A DNA stretch of 34,061 nucleotides from Roseivirga sp. UBA7431 (GCA_002477595.1 DLQN01000015.1:1-34061), one strand, 5' to 3'. Shown: positions 27,201 to 33,946, counted from the first letter of the stretch. Made by a program: numbers and translations. The notes: generated by a model not told the origin, from the letters alone.

Positions 27201-28495
27201 GTGACTGGGAAGCCTTCGCGTCCTATGCCTTTAATAAGTCTCACTCCACTTGTTATGCTTATATCGCCTTCCAAACTGCCTATTTAAAGGCCCACTACCC
27301 TGCCGAATACATGGCTTCTGTGCTGAGTAACAACATGAATGACATCAAGCAGGTCACCTTCTTTATGGAAGAGTGCAAGCGAATGGGCGTTCCTGTTTTA
27401 GGCCCAGATGTCAATGAATCCAACTACAAGTTTACAGTAAATGCCAAGGGTGAAATCCGCTTTGGTATGGGTGCAGTTAAAGGGGCTGGTGAAGCAGCCA
27501 TTGAAGAAATTATCCGTGAACGAAAAGAGAACGGACACTATCCGAATGTCTTCGACTTCGCGGAGCGCATTAACCTCAAAACTGTTAATAAACGAAATTT
27601 TGAATCACTCGCACAAGCCGGTGGCTTCGATTGCTTCGAGCATTACCATCGCAAGCAGTACTTGTGGGCTCCAGAATCAGAGCAGACCCTGATAGAGAAA
27701 GTGATCCGCTATGCGAATGCCAAGCAAGCGGAGAAAGATGCTGCGCAAGTATCTCTTTTTGGTGGAGACAGTAACGTAGCGACTCCTTTACCAAGTGTAG
27801 CAGACATGGAGCCTTTCAGCCAAATGGAGAAGCTTAAGCGCGAGAAAGAAATCGTTGGCTTTTACATCTCTGGGCACCCTTTAGATCAATTCGAAATAGA
27901 ATTAGATAGCTTCTGCAAGCCAATCAACGACATTAACAAGTTTCCAAATCAAGACATCTCTATTGGTGGCATTGTCAATAGCGTTAGAAATGGGCAAACT
28001 AAGAATGGTAAGCCGTATGCCGTAGTAAGCGTTGAAGACTATAACGGTGCCGTAGAACTGTTTTTAATGGGTGAAAAGTATATCAACCATGCCCAATATT
28101 TAAGACCAGGCGAGTTTCTATTCATCAACGGTAGAGTAGAAATCAATTGGCGTAAGCAGAAAGAGATTCGTGAAAACCCTAGCATTAACCCTACACCAGA
28201 AGATTGGGAGCTTCAGACTTATACGATGTCACTTTTAAGTGAATTAAGAGAGAAGCGTGGAAAAGGAATTCATATTAAACTAGACGCTAAGCTGGTCGAT
28301 CAAGAATTGATTGAAAACATTTTAAAGTTAACTGAGGCCAATCAAGGTAATACAGACTTGAAAGTAGAGCTAGTGGATCGTGCTGAAAACCTTACCGTTG
28401 AGCTATTTGCAAGGAAGGTGAAAGTTGAGCCAAACAATAAATTGATAGAAGGGCTGAAGCAGTATACCGATGGCGCTCGTTTAATTACAGCCTAG
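24203..28495 (+). CDS. dnaE: DNA polymerase III alpha subunit with N-terminal DnaQ-like exonuclease
   Basis: A 1430-residue replicative polymerase. Residues 1-185 are a DEDDh 3'-5' exonuclease domain: D6 and E8 in FDTETTG, D105 in HNVEFDYN, and H169 and D174 in HDAAYDVD, a complete set. After a linker comes the PHP domain, starting FSHLHVHSQFSIL (about 242-254), then the polymerase domain with PDIDIDF at 652-658 (catalytic D653 and D655), the finger/tau-binding region, a helix-hairpin-helix region, and an OB fold near the C-terminus (ISIGGIVNSVRNGQTKNGKP). In E. coli the proofreading exonuclease is the separate epsilon subunit; here it is fused. The gene stands alone upstream of trxA. Confidence 0.95.
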   Translation: MYLIFDTETTGLPQNYKAPLTDFDNWPRLVQIAWQLHEPNGKLVAAKNLIVKPEGFTIPYNSAQIHGITTERALAEGHDLKEVLAEFKEDIDRATSGVGHNVEFDYNIVGAEYLRAELKNELEDLTPLDTKLVATNFCAIPGGRGGQFKWPTLTELHTKLFGVPFGDAHDAAYDVDATAKCFFGLIMESVIPHDPSLKLSEVVYEAPELDAANFAIENEENSGTGKSKIDSEALTALEEIPFSHLHVHSQFSILQAVSKIPEIVNTAKELGMPAVALTDHGNMMGAFQFVSSALAAGIKPIVGCEFNICADRTNKKVQDNGFQTVILAKNKKGYHNLVKLSSIAFTEGFYYVPRIDKNDLLKYKDDLIVTSGGLWGEVPFKILNIGETQAEEAFVWWKEQFGDDFYAEINRHGIAEEDHVNQIILQYCKKYDVKPIAANNTYYTRKEQSVAHDVLLCVKDAESISKPKKYIGKRGREFRYGFPNDEFYMKTSEEMKKLFSDIPEAISNTNEIVEKVEEYQLAREVLLPKFDIPDEFINTEDEADGGVRGENDYLRHLAYEGAKRRYGEITDDIKERLDFELATIKNTGYPGYFLIVQDFTNKATEMGVSVGPGRGSAAGSVVAYCINITNVDPIKYDLLFERFLNPDRVSLPDIDIDFDDEGRQKVIDYVIEKYGKNQVAQIITYGTMAAKSSIRDTARVMELPLPDADRIAKLVPDIKLAKLFSLSDQELKSKIRSEQIPLANELKKIAAGNSAESKVINQARVLEGSVRNVGIHACGVIITPDDITNYAPVATAKDSDMWCTQFDNAVVEDAGLLKMDFLGLKTLTLIKDAVKTVKEKHDVDLVPDDFPLDDTKTYELFQRGETVGIFQYESAGMQKYMKELKPTEFADLIAMNALYRPGPLEYIPSFIRRKHGDEPISYDLDDMEEYLSETYGITVYQEQVMLLSQKLADFTKGEADVLRKAMGKKQREVLDKMKPKFVDQAKAKGHAEDKLEKIWRDWEAFASYAFNKSHSTCYAYIAFQTAYLKAHYPAEYMASVLSNNMNDIKQVTFFMEECKRMGVPVLGPDVNESNYKFTVNAKGEIRFGMGAVKGAGEAAIEEIIRERKENGHYPNVFDFAERINLKTVNKRNFESLAQAGGFDCFEHYHRKQYLWAPESEQTLIEKVIRYANAKQAEKDAAQVSLFGGDSNVATPLPSVADMEPFSQMEKLKREKEIVGFYISGHPLDQFEIELDSFCKPINDINKFPNQDISIGGIVNSVRNGQTKNGKPYAVVSVEDYNGAVELFLMGEKYINHAQYLRPGEFLFINGRVEINWRKQKEIRENPSINPTPEDWELQTYTMSLLSELREKRGKGIHIKLDAKLVDQELIENILKLTEANQGNTDLKVELVDRAENLTVELFARKVKVEPNNKLIEGLKQYTDGARLITA

Positions 28496-28540
28496 AGGAA
28501 AAGTGTAATTTGTTCCAACATCTGTTCGGAACTTTTTAAT

Positions 28541-28548
28541 TACTTTTG
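28541..28548 (+). promoter_or_regulatory. -7 element candidate for trxA
   Basis: TACTTTTG matches TAnnTTTG in the 103-base dnaE-trxA gap, 50 bases before the trxA ATG. No TTTG is found at the usual distance, so support is partial. Confidence 0.35.
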
Positions 28549-28598
28549 ATGTCATTGAGAGAATTAGAAATAAAATCAAAGCATAAATAATAGAGATA

Positions 28599-28934
28599 AT
28601 GGCAAATGCATTAGAAATTAACGAGAGCAACTTCGAAGAATTAGTGTTGAACTCTGACAAACCAGTATTAGTTGACTTTTGGGCAGCTTGGTGTGGACCA
28701 TGTAGAATGGTAGGTCCTGTAGTAGAAGAAATTGCTGGAGAATACAGCGAAACAGCAGTTGTTGGAAAAGTTGACGTTGATGCGAACCAAGATATCTCTG
28801 TGAAATACGGAATCAGATCTATTCCAGCATTGCTATATTTCAAAAATGGTGAAGTAGTTGATAGCGTAATTGGTGCTGTACCGAAGAACGTATTGACTAG
28901 CAAACTAGATGAAGCCATCGCAGCGAAAGCTTAA
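28599..28934 (+). CDS. trxA: Thioredoxin
   Basis: A 111-residue classical thioredoxin, a cytoplasmic dithiol-disulphide oxidoreductase that supplies electrons to ribonucleotide reductase and to peroxidases such as the Bcp protein encoded earlier in the window. The active site WCGPC places the redox cysteines at C32 and C35; the buried aspartate is in VDFWAAWC and the cis-proline is P76 in RSIPALLYF. The length is standard. It has its own promoter-like element and a terminator, so it is probably a single-gene transcript. Confidence 0.96.
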   Translation: MANALEINESNFEELVLNSDKPVLVDFWAAWCGPCRMVGPVVEEIAGEYSETAVVGKVDVDANQDISVKYGIRSIPALLYFKNGEVVDSVIGAVPKNVLTSKLDEAIAAKA

Positions 28935-28942
28935 GGAGTACC

Positions 28943-28966
28943 TAGTATTGCGTATAAAGTATTGAA
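28943..28966 (+). repeat. Dispersed TAGTATTG-type intergenic motif, copy 1
   Basis: A run starting TAGTATTGCGTATAAAGTAT lies between the trxA stop and its terminator. Related runs occur at 31021-31036 (TAGTATATAGTATTGA) and, on the opposite strand, at 33981-34012, which shares AGTATTGCGTA. This looks like a family of short intergenic repeats. Confidence 0.45.
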
Positions 28967-28969
28967 AGT

Positions 28970-28999
28970 AAAGCCCTGACGAGAGTCAAGGCTTTTTTA
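28970..28999 (+). terminator. Rho-independent terminator after trxA
   Basis: AAAGCCCTGAC (28970-28980), loop GAGA, then GTCAAGGCTTT (28985-28995) with one C-A mismatch and a run of T residues to 28998. Confidence 0.85.
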
Positions 29000-29050
29000 T
29001 TGCGGAACTATTCAATTTGAATTGTAAGCGCAACAAAGTAATTTGAGGTA

Positions 29051-29902
29051 TTGGAACAGACGCAAACTACCTTTTCATTTTTTATTACAAGTAAGTACAA
29101 ATGGGCTAACAGCATAACCCTAGGTACCTTCTTATACTTGTTCATTGCAGTTTTCCTTCCTTTTGGGGTTTCTAATTATAATCCCAATCATACCTACACA
29201 CTAGAGTTTCTTGGTATGCTGTCCTCGTTTATGGTTGCAACCAGTATCGTTGCAGGACTCAATGAATTCTTTTTAAAACCACTCTTCGTAAAGCGCCTGA
29301 GCACAATAAACATCATTGCTTGGTCAGTGTGGCTGATATTCATCTTAGGACTGACCAACTTTTTATTATACAACTACCTAGGCGAATGGCATGACTTCTC
29401 ATGGTCTAGCGCACTAGATTTCATTCTGAATATAGGGAGCGTACTCATCTTACCCATCACCGGCCTGTTTTTCTACTTTCGCTACAACTCACTAAAGTTT
29501 CAGTACGAACAAGTGCTGATTAATAGAGATACCGCTGTAGACCATAAGGCACTACTTCGGTTCCAAGGACAAGGCAACAATGAACACATCTTTATTGCGT
29601 TAGAAGACTTTCTGTATGCTAAGTCTCAGGATAATTATGTTGAATTATATTATGTGACGAATCAATCCATTCAGAAGACTCTCGTAAGGGCAACCATGAG
29701 TGCGGTTTTAGAGGGAGTAAATGCCAAATGGATTGCTCGCTGTCACCGATCGTATATGATCAATTTATTCAATGTCAGGTCTATCAAAGGGGGGAGTCAA
29801 ACCCAGCTCCACTTGAATCATATCTCACAACCCATTCCGGTGTCGTCTTCTTTTAAATCTGACTTGTTGAATATGTTAAAGAAGACCAAAAACTTTACCT
29901 AA
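29051..29902 (+). CDS. Membrane-anchored LytTR-domain transcription regulator
   Basis: A protein of 283 residues, with TTG as the only possible start near the conserved part (a stop lies at 29039). Residues 22-40, 54-72, 86-107 and 122-144 form four membrane segments; a short linker leads to a LytTR DNA-binding domain at about 178-277, with the usual LEDFLYAKSQDNYVELYY, VRATMSAV and ARCHRSYMINL blocks. No receiver domain is present, so signals are probably sensed by the membrane part. LytTR proteins bind pairs of direct repeats spaced about two helical turns; such a pair lies right after this gene. The next gene encodes a secreted cupin protein and is the likeliest target. Confidence 0.87.
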   Translation: MEQTQTTFSFFITSKYKWANSITLGTFLYLFIAVFLPFGVSNYNPNHTYTLEFLGMLSSFMVATSIVAGLNEFFLKPLFVKRLSTINIIAWSVWLIFILGLTNFLLYNYLGEWHDFSWSSALDFILNIGSVLILPITGLFFYFRYNSLKFQYEQVLINRDTAVDHKALLRFQGQGNNEHIFIALEDFLYAKSQDNYVELYYVTNQSIQKTLVRATMSAVLEGVNAKWIARCHRSYMINLFNVRSIKGGSQTQLHLNHISQPIPVSSSFKSDLLNMLKKTKNFT

Positions 29903-29910
29903 TCATCTCA

Positions 29911-29940
29911 TTCACCACAAATGAGCTGATTTCACCACAA
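29911..29940 (+). promoter_or_regulatory. Candidate LytTR operator: two identical direct repeats
   Basis: TTCACCACAA occurs at 29911-29920 and again, without change, at 29931-29940, a period of exactly 20 bases. Each copy also lies within a small inverted repeat (CTCAT and ATGAG around copy 1; AGCT and AGCT around copy 2). It falls between the LytTR gene and the cupin gene, in the position expected of an operator. Confidence 0.55.
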
Positions 29941-30016
29941 GCTCACCTTTTCATGCCTCCTTTTGCTCCTAGCGCCCGTCAATGAAGCAAAAGCATTTCA
30001 AACAAAAATTCAAATC

Positions 30017-30958
30017 ATGAAAAATTACATTTATTCGAGAGCGCTATTGGTAGCGCTTACTTTCGGGCTTTTCGTACAGAGCCAATCCGGTCTAGCTCAA
30101 AAATCAACACAAGATATACTCGTAAGTTTTGCAGAAAGCTACAAGGCTGACCCTATGGCAATGAATTCAAACTTCGGCATCAAGGTAGCGGAAGAATGGT
30201 GGGCAGTCACTGTTGCCCGTAAAGAAGAAGGCTATGCCATGGGCAAGCAAAAGCAATATACCTTTCACAACTATGGCCCGAATGAGGTTACTATAATTCA
30301 GGGAAAACCAGCTCAGCCCACTTGGTACTTCAGACTTGCAGACCGAGAAACTTTAGACAAGGTCAATGAGAAGATTTGGACAGCAAGTACAGCATCAGCT
30401 AAATCCACTCCTGCAGATGTGGTCGCCATGGATATTGAAGACATGGAAGGCTTTACGTCAGACCAAGAAGCTACTGCCATAGCCTATATGGCCTTGGAGC
30501 ATTTCTGGAAAAAGGATGCTGTAGAAGTTACTCAGTTTAGCAGAGGTGGTTCTTTGCCGAGTCATGGTGCTGAAATAGTATCACTTTATACCATGAAGGA
30601 CAAACGAATCGCTTGGTTTAGCATAGGTCCAGAAGAAGCTGCCAATGCAGACCGTGGCTTGGATAAAAGTCAAGTGCCCAATCTATTCATCATCACTAAA
30701 GGAAGAGGGAAAGGACTCATAGGAGATGAAGAGATTGAATTAAAGCCAGGCATGAGTGTTTTTGTTGCGCCATACATGAAGCATGTGATCTTTAACCCAT
30801 ATGATGAGCCACTGGAAGGGATCTTAGTGTTATATGGTGACAATATCGACTATGCAACTGGTCAGTCCTATATGAGTTTTCTAGAAGAAGAATACGCGTT
30901 TTATGGAAAGAATGAGAAAGCGGTAAAAAAGCAGTCGAGTGACAAGCATGAGAATTGA
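30017..30958 (+). CDS. Secreted cupin-domain protein
   Basis: A 313-residue exported protein. I choose ATG 30017 because it begins a proper signal peptide (MKNYIYSRALLVALTFGLFV, cleaved after LAQ); the frame is open to 29963, but that extension has no signal character. The N-terminal half is novel to me. The C-terminal part (about 215-275) has a cupin-like pattern, NLFIITKGRGKGLIGDEE followed by LKPGMSVFVAPYMKHVIFNP, with a conserved-type histidine in KHVIFNP but without the full two-histidine first cupin motif, so metal binding is uncertain. It follows the LytTR regulator and the direct-repeat site, and its expression may be controlled by them. The ligand is unknown. Confidence 0.75.
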   Translation: MKNYIYSRALLVALTFGLFVQSQSGLAQKSTQDILVSFAESYKADPMAMNSNFGIKVAEEWWAVTVARKEEGYAMGKQKQYTFHNYGPNEVTIIQGKPAQPTWYFRLADRETLDKVNEKIWTASTASAKSTPADVVAMDIEDMEGFTSDQEATAIAYMALEHFWKKDAVEVTQFSRGGSLPSHGAEIVSLYTMKDKRIAWFSIGPEEAANADRGLDKSQVPNLFIITKGRGKGLIGDEEIELKPGMSVFVAPYMKHVIFNPYDEPLEGILVLYGDNIDYATGQSYMSFLEEEYAFYGKNEKAVKKQSSDKHEN

Positions 30959-31020
30959 AAATCGAGATTGTAATTATTATTCTGGTCAACTTAAAAAGAA
31001 TCGGAAGCTTAGTTAGCACC

Positions 31021-31036
31021 TAGTATATAGTATTGA
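31021..31036 (+). repeat. Dispersed TAGTATTG-type intergenic motif, copy 2
   Basis: TAGTATATAGTATTGA, preceded by ACC, mirrors the element after trxA: in both places it stands directly before a GAAGCCCT- or AAGCCCT-type terminator. Confidence 0.4.
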
Positions 31037-31041
31037 GAATG

Positions 31042-31069
31042 AAGCCCTCACGAGCGTTGGGGCTTTTTT
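31042..31069 (+). terminator. Rho-independent terminator after the cupin gene
   Basis: AAGCCC (31042-31047) pairs with GGGCTT (31060-31065) around an imperfect inner stem, followed by TTTT to 31069. Confidence 0.75.
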
Positions 31070-31274
31070 ATTAGATACTGATAGTAAGAGCCGATAGAAT
31101 ATTCAAGTTCTTCCAAGCCATCTCTGCATCCTTATATCAGTCGATTAATCTAGATGAACAAGAAACCTGTCTCCCTTAAATGAAGATCGCACGGTAGCTC
31201 CTCTACTTGTGGATATAGCCTTAATTTCTTTTCTTCATAGGTGTAAAAGTGATTTTTACATCAATTCAAATGCT

Positions 31275-31640
31275 ATGACAACTACACCAGAACATGATGC
31301 CCGAATCGCGAACATGATCTTCGCCTCCGTATATCCTCACTATGTCGATAGAATTGTAAGGAATGAAAGAACCGAAGAAGAGCTACATCAAGTCATAGAA
31401 TGGTTGACGGGTATTAATGCCAAAAAACTGCAACAACTGCTTGACGAAAAAGTAACTTTTGAGGCCTTCTTTGCACAGGCAAAATTGAATCCAAATGCGC
31501 ATTTAATTAAGGGGATGATTTGTGGTTACAGGATTGAAAACATCGAAACCCCATTGACCAAAAAAGGAAGATATATGGACAAGTTGGTGGATGAATTGGC
31601 CAAAGGCAGGAAGATGGAAAAGATTCTGCGTCAAGCCTAA
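31275..31640 (+). CDS. DUF2200 family protein
   Basis: A 121-residue soluble protein that matches the DUF2200 pattern well: MTTTPEHDARIANMIFASVY at the start, then HQVIEWLTG, VTFEAFFAQAKLNPNAHLI and MDKLVDELAKGRKMEKILR at the end. Family members are small cytoplasmic proteins found across many bacteria, without a proven role. The frame is open 66 bases further upstream, but those 22 residues do not belong to the family and the ATG at 31275 is chosen. No neighbour suggests a pathway. Confidence 0.85.
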   Translation: MTTTPEHDARIANMIFASVYPHYVDRIVRNERTEEELHQVIEWLTGINAKKLQQLLDEKVTFEAFFAQAKLNPNAHLIKGMICGYRIENIETPLTKKGRYMDKLVDELAKGRKMEKILRQA

Positions 31641-31745
31641 GCCTTCATTATCACCTGATCCTCAGTTGTAAAAAGAACTCGCCATTTTGCAGGGGGTCAA
31701 ACTAGTAGTAACTTCTCACCTGTTTAATCATTACTGCATCAAGCC

Positions 31746-32459
31746 ATGAAAAAATTAATCGTATTACTCCTCTGTTCTTTCCTGTCCTTCGGCCTTAATG
31801 CCCAAAGTGTTATTGGCGCGTGGGAAACCTTTTCAACTGCCGAAAACGGAGACAAACTGAAAAGCGTGGTGATTTTCGCTGATGGTTATCAGGTGATAAG
31901 TACCTATGATAACGCTACTGGAAAATTTCTTGGCACCAATGGGGGTACTTGGAAGTTAGAAGGAAATACCATGACAGAAATCGTAGAGTTTAACTCAATG
32001 AATCCTGAAACAGTGGGTATGGAATCAGTCTTTAAGGTTCAGATTACGGACAATGAGATGCAAATTGTGGGTAGTGATATGCAGTTGAAAAGACTGGACA
32101 ATGGCACGCCAGGAAACTTACAAGGCGCTTGGTTAATGTCAGGTCGCGTAAGAAATGGTAATACCGAAGCACGCGATACAAGCAGGCCTAGAAAAACAAT
32201 GAAGATCTTATCGGGTACTCGTTTTCAGTGGATCGCTTACAATACAGAAACTAAGCAGTTCAGTGGCACCGGTGGCGGAACTTACACGACTATCGATGGT
32301 AAATACACTGAGAATATTGAGTTCTTCTCTAAAGACAATGCCAAAGCTGGATTGAGCTTATCCTTCAATTTTGAGCTGGTGGATGGAGACTGGACGCATA
32401 CAGGTTTCTCTAGTAAAGGAGATCCAATCCACGAAATCTGGAGTGTAAGGAAACAATAG
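31746..32459 (+). CDS. Secreted protein with two duplicated beta-rich domains
   Basis: A 237-residue exported protein with a signal peptide (MKKLIVLLLCSFLSFGLNAQ). The mature protein is two copies of a domain of about 105 residues. Copy 1 begins VIGAWETFSTAENGD and has NATGKFLGTNGGTWKLEGN; copy 2 begins LQGAWLMSGRVRNGN and has NTETKQFSGTGGGTYTTIDG. Matching positions G-A-W, T-x-x-F-x-G-x-G-G-[TG], the acidic EFNSMN or EFFSKDN segment and the closing IW or LKRL strand show the duplication. The fold resembles lipocalin-like or beta-clamshell domains of Bacteroidota secreted proteins. Function unknown. No partner genes nearby. Confidence 0.78.
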   Translation: MKKLIVLLLCSFLSFGLNAQSVIGAWETFSTAENGDKLKSVVIFADGYQVISTYDNATGKFLGTNGGTWKLEGNTMTEIVEFNSMNPETVGMESVFKVQITDNEMQIVGSDMQLKRLDNGTPGNLQGAWLMSGRVRNGNTEARDTSRPRKTMKILSGTRFQWIAYNTETKQFSGTGGGTYTTIDGKYTENIEFFSKDNAKAGLSLSFNFELVDGDWTHTGFSSKGDPIHEIWSVRKQ

Positions 32460-32504
32460 GATTAGCCCAACAACAAATCAATATATGCACCTGCTCTGAA
32501 GCTT

Positions 32505-32596
32505 CTCCCTCCGCCCTTGCGCCTTCGCTTCACAACCGCTAAAGCTAATGCGGTGAAGCTTCTGCGCAAGCGTACGGGCACTCTGCCTCAAGGGAG
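32505..32596. repeat. Large nested imperfect inverted repeat
   Basis: Successive arms nest around one centre: CTCCCT (32505) with AGGGAG (32591), GCCC (32513) with GGGC (32576), CTTGCGC (32516) with GCGCAAG (32564), and GCTTCAC (32527) plus CCGC (32536) with GCGG (32550) plus TGAAGC (32554). The GCCC and CTTGCGC arms share one base. The result is a long hairpin of about 90 bases with small internal loops, possible in DNA or RNA on either strand. Confidence 0.6.
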
Positions 32597-32635
32597 GACA
32601 ACACAGCAGCAGCCATTCTCCCCCGCTACGCTTTT

Positions 32636-32688
32636 CCCCGCCATCAGTGTCTCTCAACGAGGACACTGATGTGGGTTTCACCAAGCAT
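32636..32688. repeat. 53-bp direct repeat, left copy, with hairpin
   Basis: About 45 of 53 bases match the copy at 33795-33847, 1159 bases away, with the shared core AACGAGGACACTGAT and then TGGGTTTCAC. Inside it ATCAGTGTC (32643-32651) pairs perfectly with GACACTGAT (32662-32670) around a 10-base loop. The two copies flank the membrane protein gene. Confidence 0.7.
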
Positions 32689-32691
32689 CTC

Positions 32692-32717
32692 TCAGAGTCT
32701 CCTTCGGAAGACTCTGA
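32692..32717. repeat. Stable hairpin with a UUCG-type loop
   Basis: TCAGAGTCT (32692-32700) pairs with AGACTCTGA (32709-32717); the loop region CCTTCGGA contains the C-UUCG-G tetraloop sequence, which is unusually stable in RNA transcribed from the plus strand. No T-run follows directly, so it is not a plain terminator. Confidence 0.55.
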
Positions 32718-32870
32718 TTAAGAGTGACGTAGACGCTATGCGTTTTTAAAAAAAAAATAACAAAAGATGTGCACAGCATGTTTTGCCCGTTACTTGGACT
32801 TAATGATTGTTCACCCCTAGCCGTATAACGTGCATAAAAGTGGAAAAGGAACGTTCGGTTCAACGAGAAA

Positions 32871-33776
32871 ATGAAAAAAGATCTGATGATAAATAGAGTT
32901 TTTGACAAAGTGCTTTCACTTAAGGTCAAGGAACGCAGTGAGAGAGTAATTCTTTCTATCGCGATCATCAGCTACTTAGCCCATTTGATATTAATACTGT
33001 TAGCCAACAATGATATCATTCATATCGAATCGAAGCTACTTACAAACCCTATTGCAGCCATTTATACCCCCTTTTCATTTATTCTCGTCTACGAGGTATA
33101 TCTGCTCATCTTTTTTCTACCCAAATCAATTTCATTCTATATAGGGAAACAGTATGAAATCATTACTCTGATTGTCATCAGACGAGTATTCAAGGACATT
33201 TCAAATTTAGAACTTACCTCAAAGTGGTTTCAATCGAAGAGCGACCTACAATTCACCTATGATACGGTAACATCACTCGCCCTATTTATCATCATCTATT
33301 TCTTCTACCAAAATATTCCCAAAAGGGAATACTCAGATAAAGAGTCACTACAAGAGCAGGGAAGCAACATTCATACGTTCATTAAGCTTAAAAAAATTAT
33401 TGCCACATTATTAGTTCCTATTTTAATCATACTGGCGATATACACCTTGTCAGTTTGGGCAAACACAACGGTAAGTGATTATGGCAACGGAACCCTGGCT
33501 TTTAAAAACATCAACAATATCTTTTTCGATGAGTTCTTTACCATTCTAATCATCGTTGATGTGTTACTCTTATTGTCCTCCTTTTTTTACTCGGATAAGT
33601 TTCACAAAATCATTAGAAACTCTGGATTCATAATCTCTACCATATTGATTAAAATCTCCTTTTCGACCGAAGGAATAGTAAACAATGCCTTAATCATAGG
33701 AGCTGTATTATTTGGGTTTTTAATCCTGCTGATCCACAATAAATTTGAGGATAATGATATCTCTAGTAAGGGATAA
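32871..33776 (+). CDS. Multi-pass membrane protein of unknown function
   Basis: A 301-residue integral membrane protein without a signal peptide. Hydrophobic segments are at about 25-46, 64-83, 131-147, 174-195, 221-239, 252-264 and 270-288, so six or seven helices. The first part has a well-formed motif-like stretch, NPIAAIYTPFSFILVYEVYL, followed by KQYEIITLIVIRRVFKDI, with charged residues placed next to helices in a way that suggests a conserved membrane family; I recall similar Bacteroidota proteins but can name no function. A second in-frame ATG is five codons in. The gene stands alone between two 53-bp direct repeats and next to the folded non-coding stretch, unlike any other gene here. 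Confidence 0.72.
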   Translation: MKKDLMINRVFDKVLSLKVKERSERVILSIAIISYLAHLILILLANNDIIHIESKLLTNPIAAIYTPFSFILVYEVYLLIFFLPKSISFYIGKQYEIITLIVIRRVFKDISNLELTSKWFQSKSDLQFTYDTVTSLALFIIIYFFYQNIPKREYSDKESLQEQGSNIHTFIKLKKIIATLLVPILIILAIYTLSVWANTTVSDYGNGTLAFKNINNIFFDEFFTILIIVDVLLLLSSFFYSDKFHKIIRNSGFIISTILIKISFSTEGIVNNALIIGAVLFGFLILLIHNKFEDNDISSKG

Positions 33777-33794
33777 ATAATCCAGAACATCATT

Positions 33795-33847
33795 CCACGC
33801 CATTAGTCTCTCTTAACGAGGACACTGATATGGGTTTCACTGAGCAC
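33795..33847. repeat. 53-bp direct repeat, right copy
   Basis: Matches 32636-32688 at about 45 of 53 positions without gaps. Its hairpin is weakened: the left arm reads ATTAGTCTC, giving one wobble and one mismatch against GACACTGAT (33821-33829). Confidence 0.7.
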
Positions 33848-33899
33848 ATCCCTCCTCCCTCATATAGCAGCACGGATTAACAAAACCTCAAACTGAATT

Positions 33900-33946
33900 A
33901 AGCACCGATCCGACCGATCTGTGCTTCCTTACAAATCGGTCGGATC
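33900..33946. repeat. Overlapping inverted repeats that could compete
   Basis: GATCCGACCGAT (33907-33918) pairs perfectly with ATCGGTCGGATC (33935-33946), a 12-bp stem. AAGCAC (33900-33905) also pairs with GTGCTT (33921-33926), which lies in the loop of the first stem. The two stems cannot form fully at once. No T-run follows. Confidence 0.55.

Larger units (their letters stand above)
30959..31274. other. Intergenic stretch with terminator and dispersed repeat
   Basis: A gap of 316 bases between the cupin gene and the DUF2200 gene. It holds a TAGTATTG-type motif (31021-31036) and a terminator (31042-31069). The rest, 31070-31274, shows no gene I can support; a frame from 31209 merely extends the DUF2200 gene upstream of its proper start. 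Confidence 0.5.
32460..32870. other. GC-rich, highly structured non-coding stretch
   Basis: A gap of 411 bases. The part from about 32490 to 32730 is clearly richer in G and C than the surroundings and is full of inverted repeats, listed separately. From 32745 on it becomes A-rich and then normal. Short frames in it (for example minus strand 32478-32684, rich in Ser, Arg and Cys) look like noise. It may hold a structured RNA, a non-coding repeat cluster or the remains of a mobile element. Confidence 0.5.

Noticed and set aside
28481..28918. A 145-codon open frame antisense to trxA
   Set aside because: It is the mirror of the thioredoxin gene, which has an intact active site and family length. 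Serine/threonine-rich shadow translation.
29961..29992. TTTTGCT and AGCAAAA inverted repeat before the cupin signal peptide
   Set aside because: Seven-base arms with an 18-base loop are weak and no other evidence supports a function.
32478..32684. A 68-codon open frame on the minus strand in the folded island
   Set aside because: Low-complexity composition, full overlap with inverted repeats, and no hydrophobic core or motif. The openness follows from the higher GC content.
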